DNA from: DATELY01 sp035276085
GTDB taxonomy: Bacteria > Pseudomonadota > Gammaproteobacteria > Steroidobacterales > Steroidobacteraceae
Length of the DNA: 5,738 bases
Assembly (NCBI GenBank): GCA_035276085.1
Contig: DATELY010000280.1
Coordinates: forward strand, 1 to 5,738
Direction: 5' to 3'
Below are positions 5,705 to 5,738 of this stretch, in pieces. The translations under genes were made by a program, and so were the position numbers. The notes under the pieces were generated by a model that was given only the letters and a program-made list of their open reading frames with translations, made no database searches and was not told the DNA's origin. Numbering within the stretch: the stretch's first letter is position 1; each line of letters starts with the position of its first letter.

Positions 5705-5738
5705 ATGAATAGCCAGGTACATGTGTTGGTGTTGGCGG
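5705..5738 (+). CDS. Possible start of a further gene, cut by the window end
   Basis: An ATG at 5705 opens a frame reading MNSQVHVLVLA up to the last base. The alternating hydrophobic V-H-V-L-V-L-A resembles the first beta strand of a nucleotide-binding or nucleotidyltransferase-type fold, but eleven residues are too few to name a family. No strong ribosome site is visible upstream. It starts 16 bases after the repeat element and runs in the same direction as the operon. Confidence 0.35.
   Translation, partial: MNSQVHVLVLA

Overview
This GC-rich window comes from a bacterial chromosome, most likely a gammaproteobacterium of the Xanthomonadales/Steroidobacterales type. That placement is an inference from base composition, gene style and the small dispersed hairpin repeats between genes; there is no rRNA or other marker here to confirm it.

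Layout. Bases 1-297 hold the 3' end of a cobalamin-pathway gene (cbiB/cobD, + strand). Bases 298-522 are a gene-free spacer made largely of two oppositely oriented copies of a palindromic repeat; the second copy is split by a 51-bp insert. From 525 to 5438 lies a compact cassette. An SGNH/GDSL-hydrolase membrane protein is on the - strand (start about 1707). Diverging from it on the + strand is a tightly packed four-gene operon: a membrane-anchored ferritin-like di-iron protein, a NodU/TobZ-family O-carbamoyltransferase (1-nt gap), a 69-residue single-pass DUF5989 protein (4-nt ATGA overlap) and a SAM-dependent methyltransferase with an N-terminal zinc-ribbon-like segment (8-nt gap). Bases 5439-5704 are again gene-free. 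They hold a perfect 14-bp hairpin and a 111-bp MITE-like element with imperfect terminal inverted repeats, whose core is 44/45 identical to the split copy on the left. A further reading frame seems to begin at 5705 and runs off the window.

How the genes may work together. Carbamoyltransferase, DUF5989 protein and GDSL-type hydrolase correspond to SxtI, SxtK and SxtL, three adjacent genes of the cyanobacterial saxitoxin cluster. That set also occurs widely in bacteria that make no saxitoxin, and nothing here (no SxtA-like or amidinotransferase gene) suggests toxin synthesis. The sxtJ-type gene is absent from this window; a ferritin-like membrane protein and a methyltransferase accompany the set instead. 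A reasonable inference is a membrane-associated tailoring system that carbamoylates and methylates a hydroxylated substrate (glycan, lipid or secondary metabolite), with the SGNH enzyme acting as esterase or acyltransferase. The substrate cannot be read from the sequence. Related repeat copies on both sides raise the possibility that the set is an accessory insertion beside a cobalamin gene.
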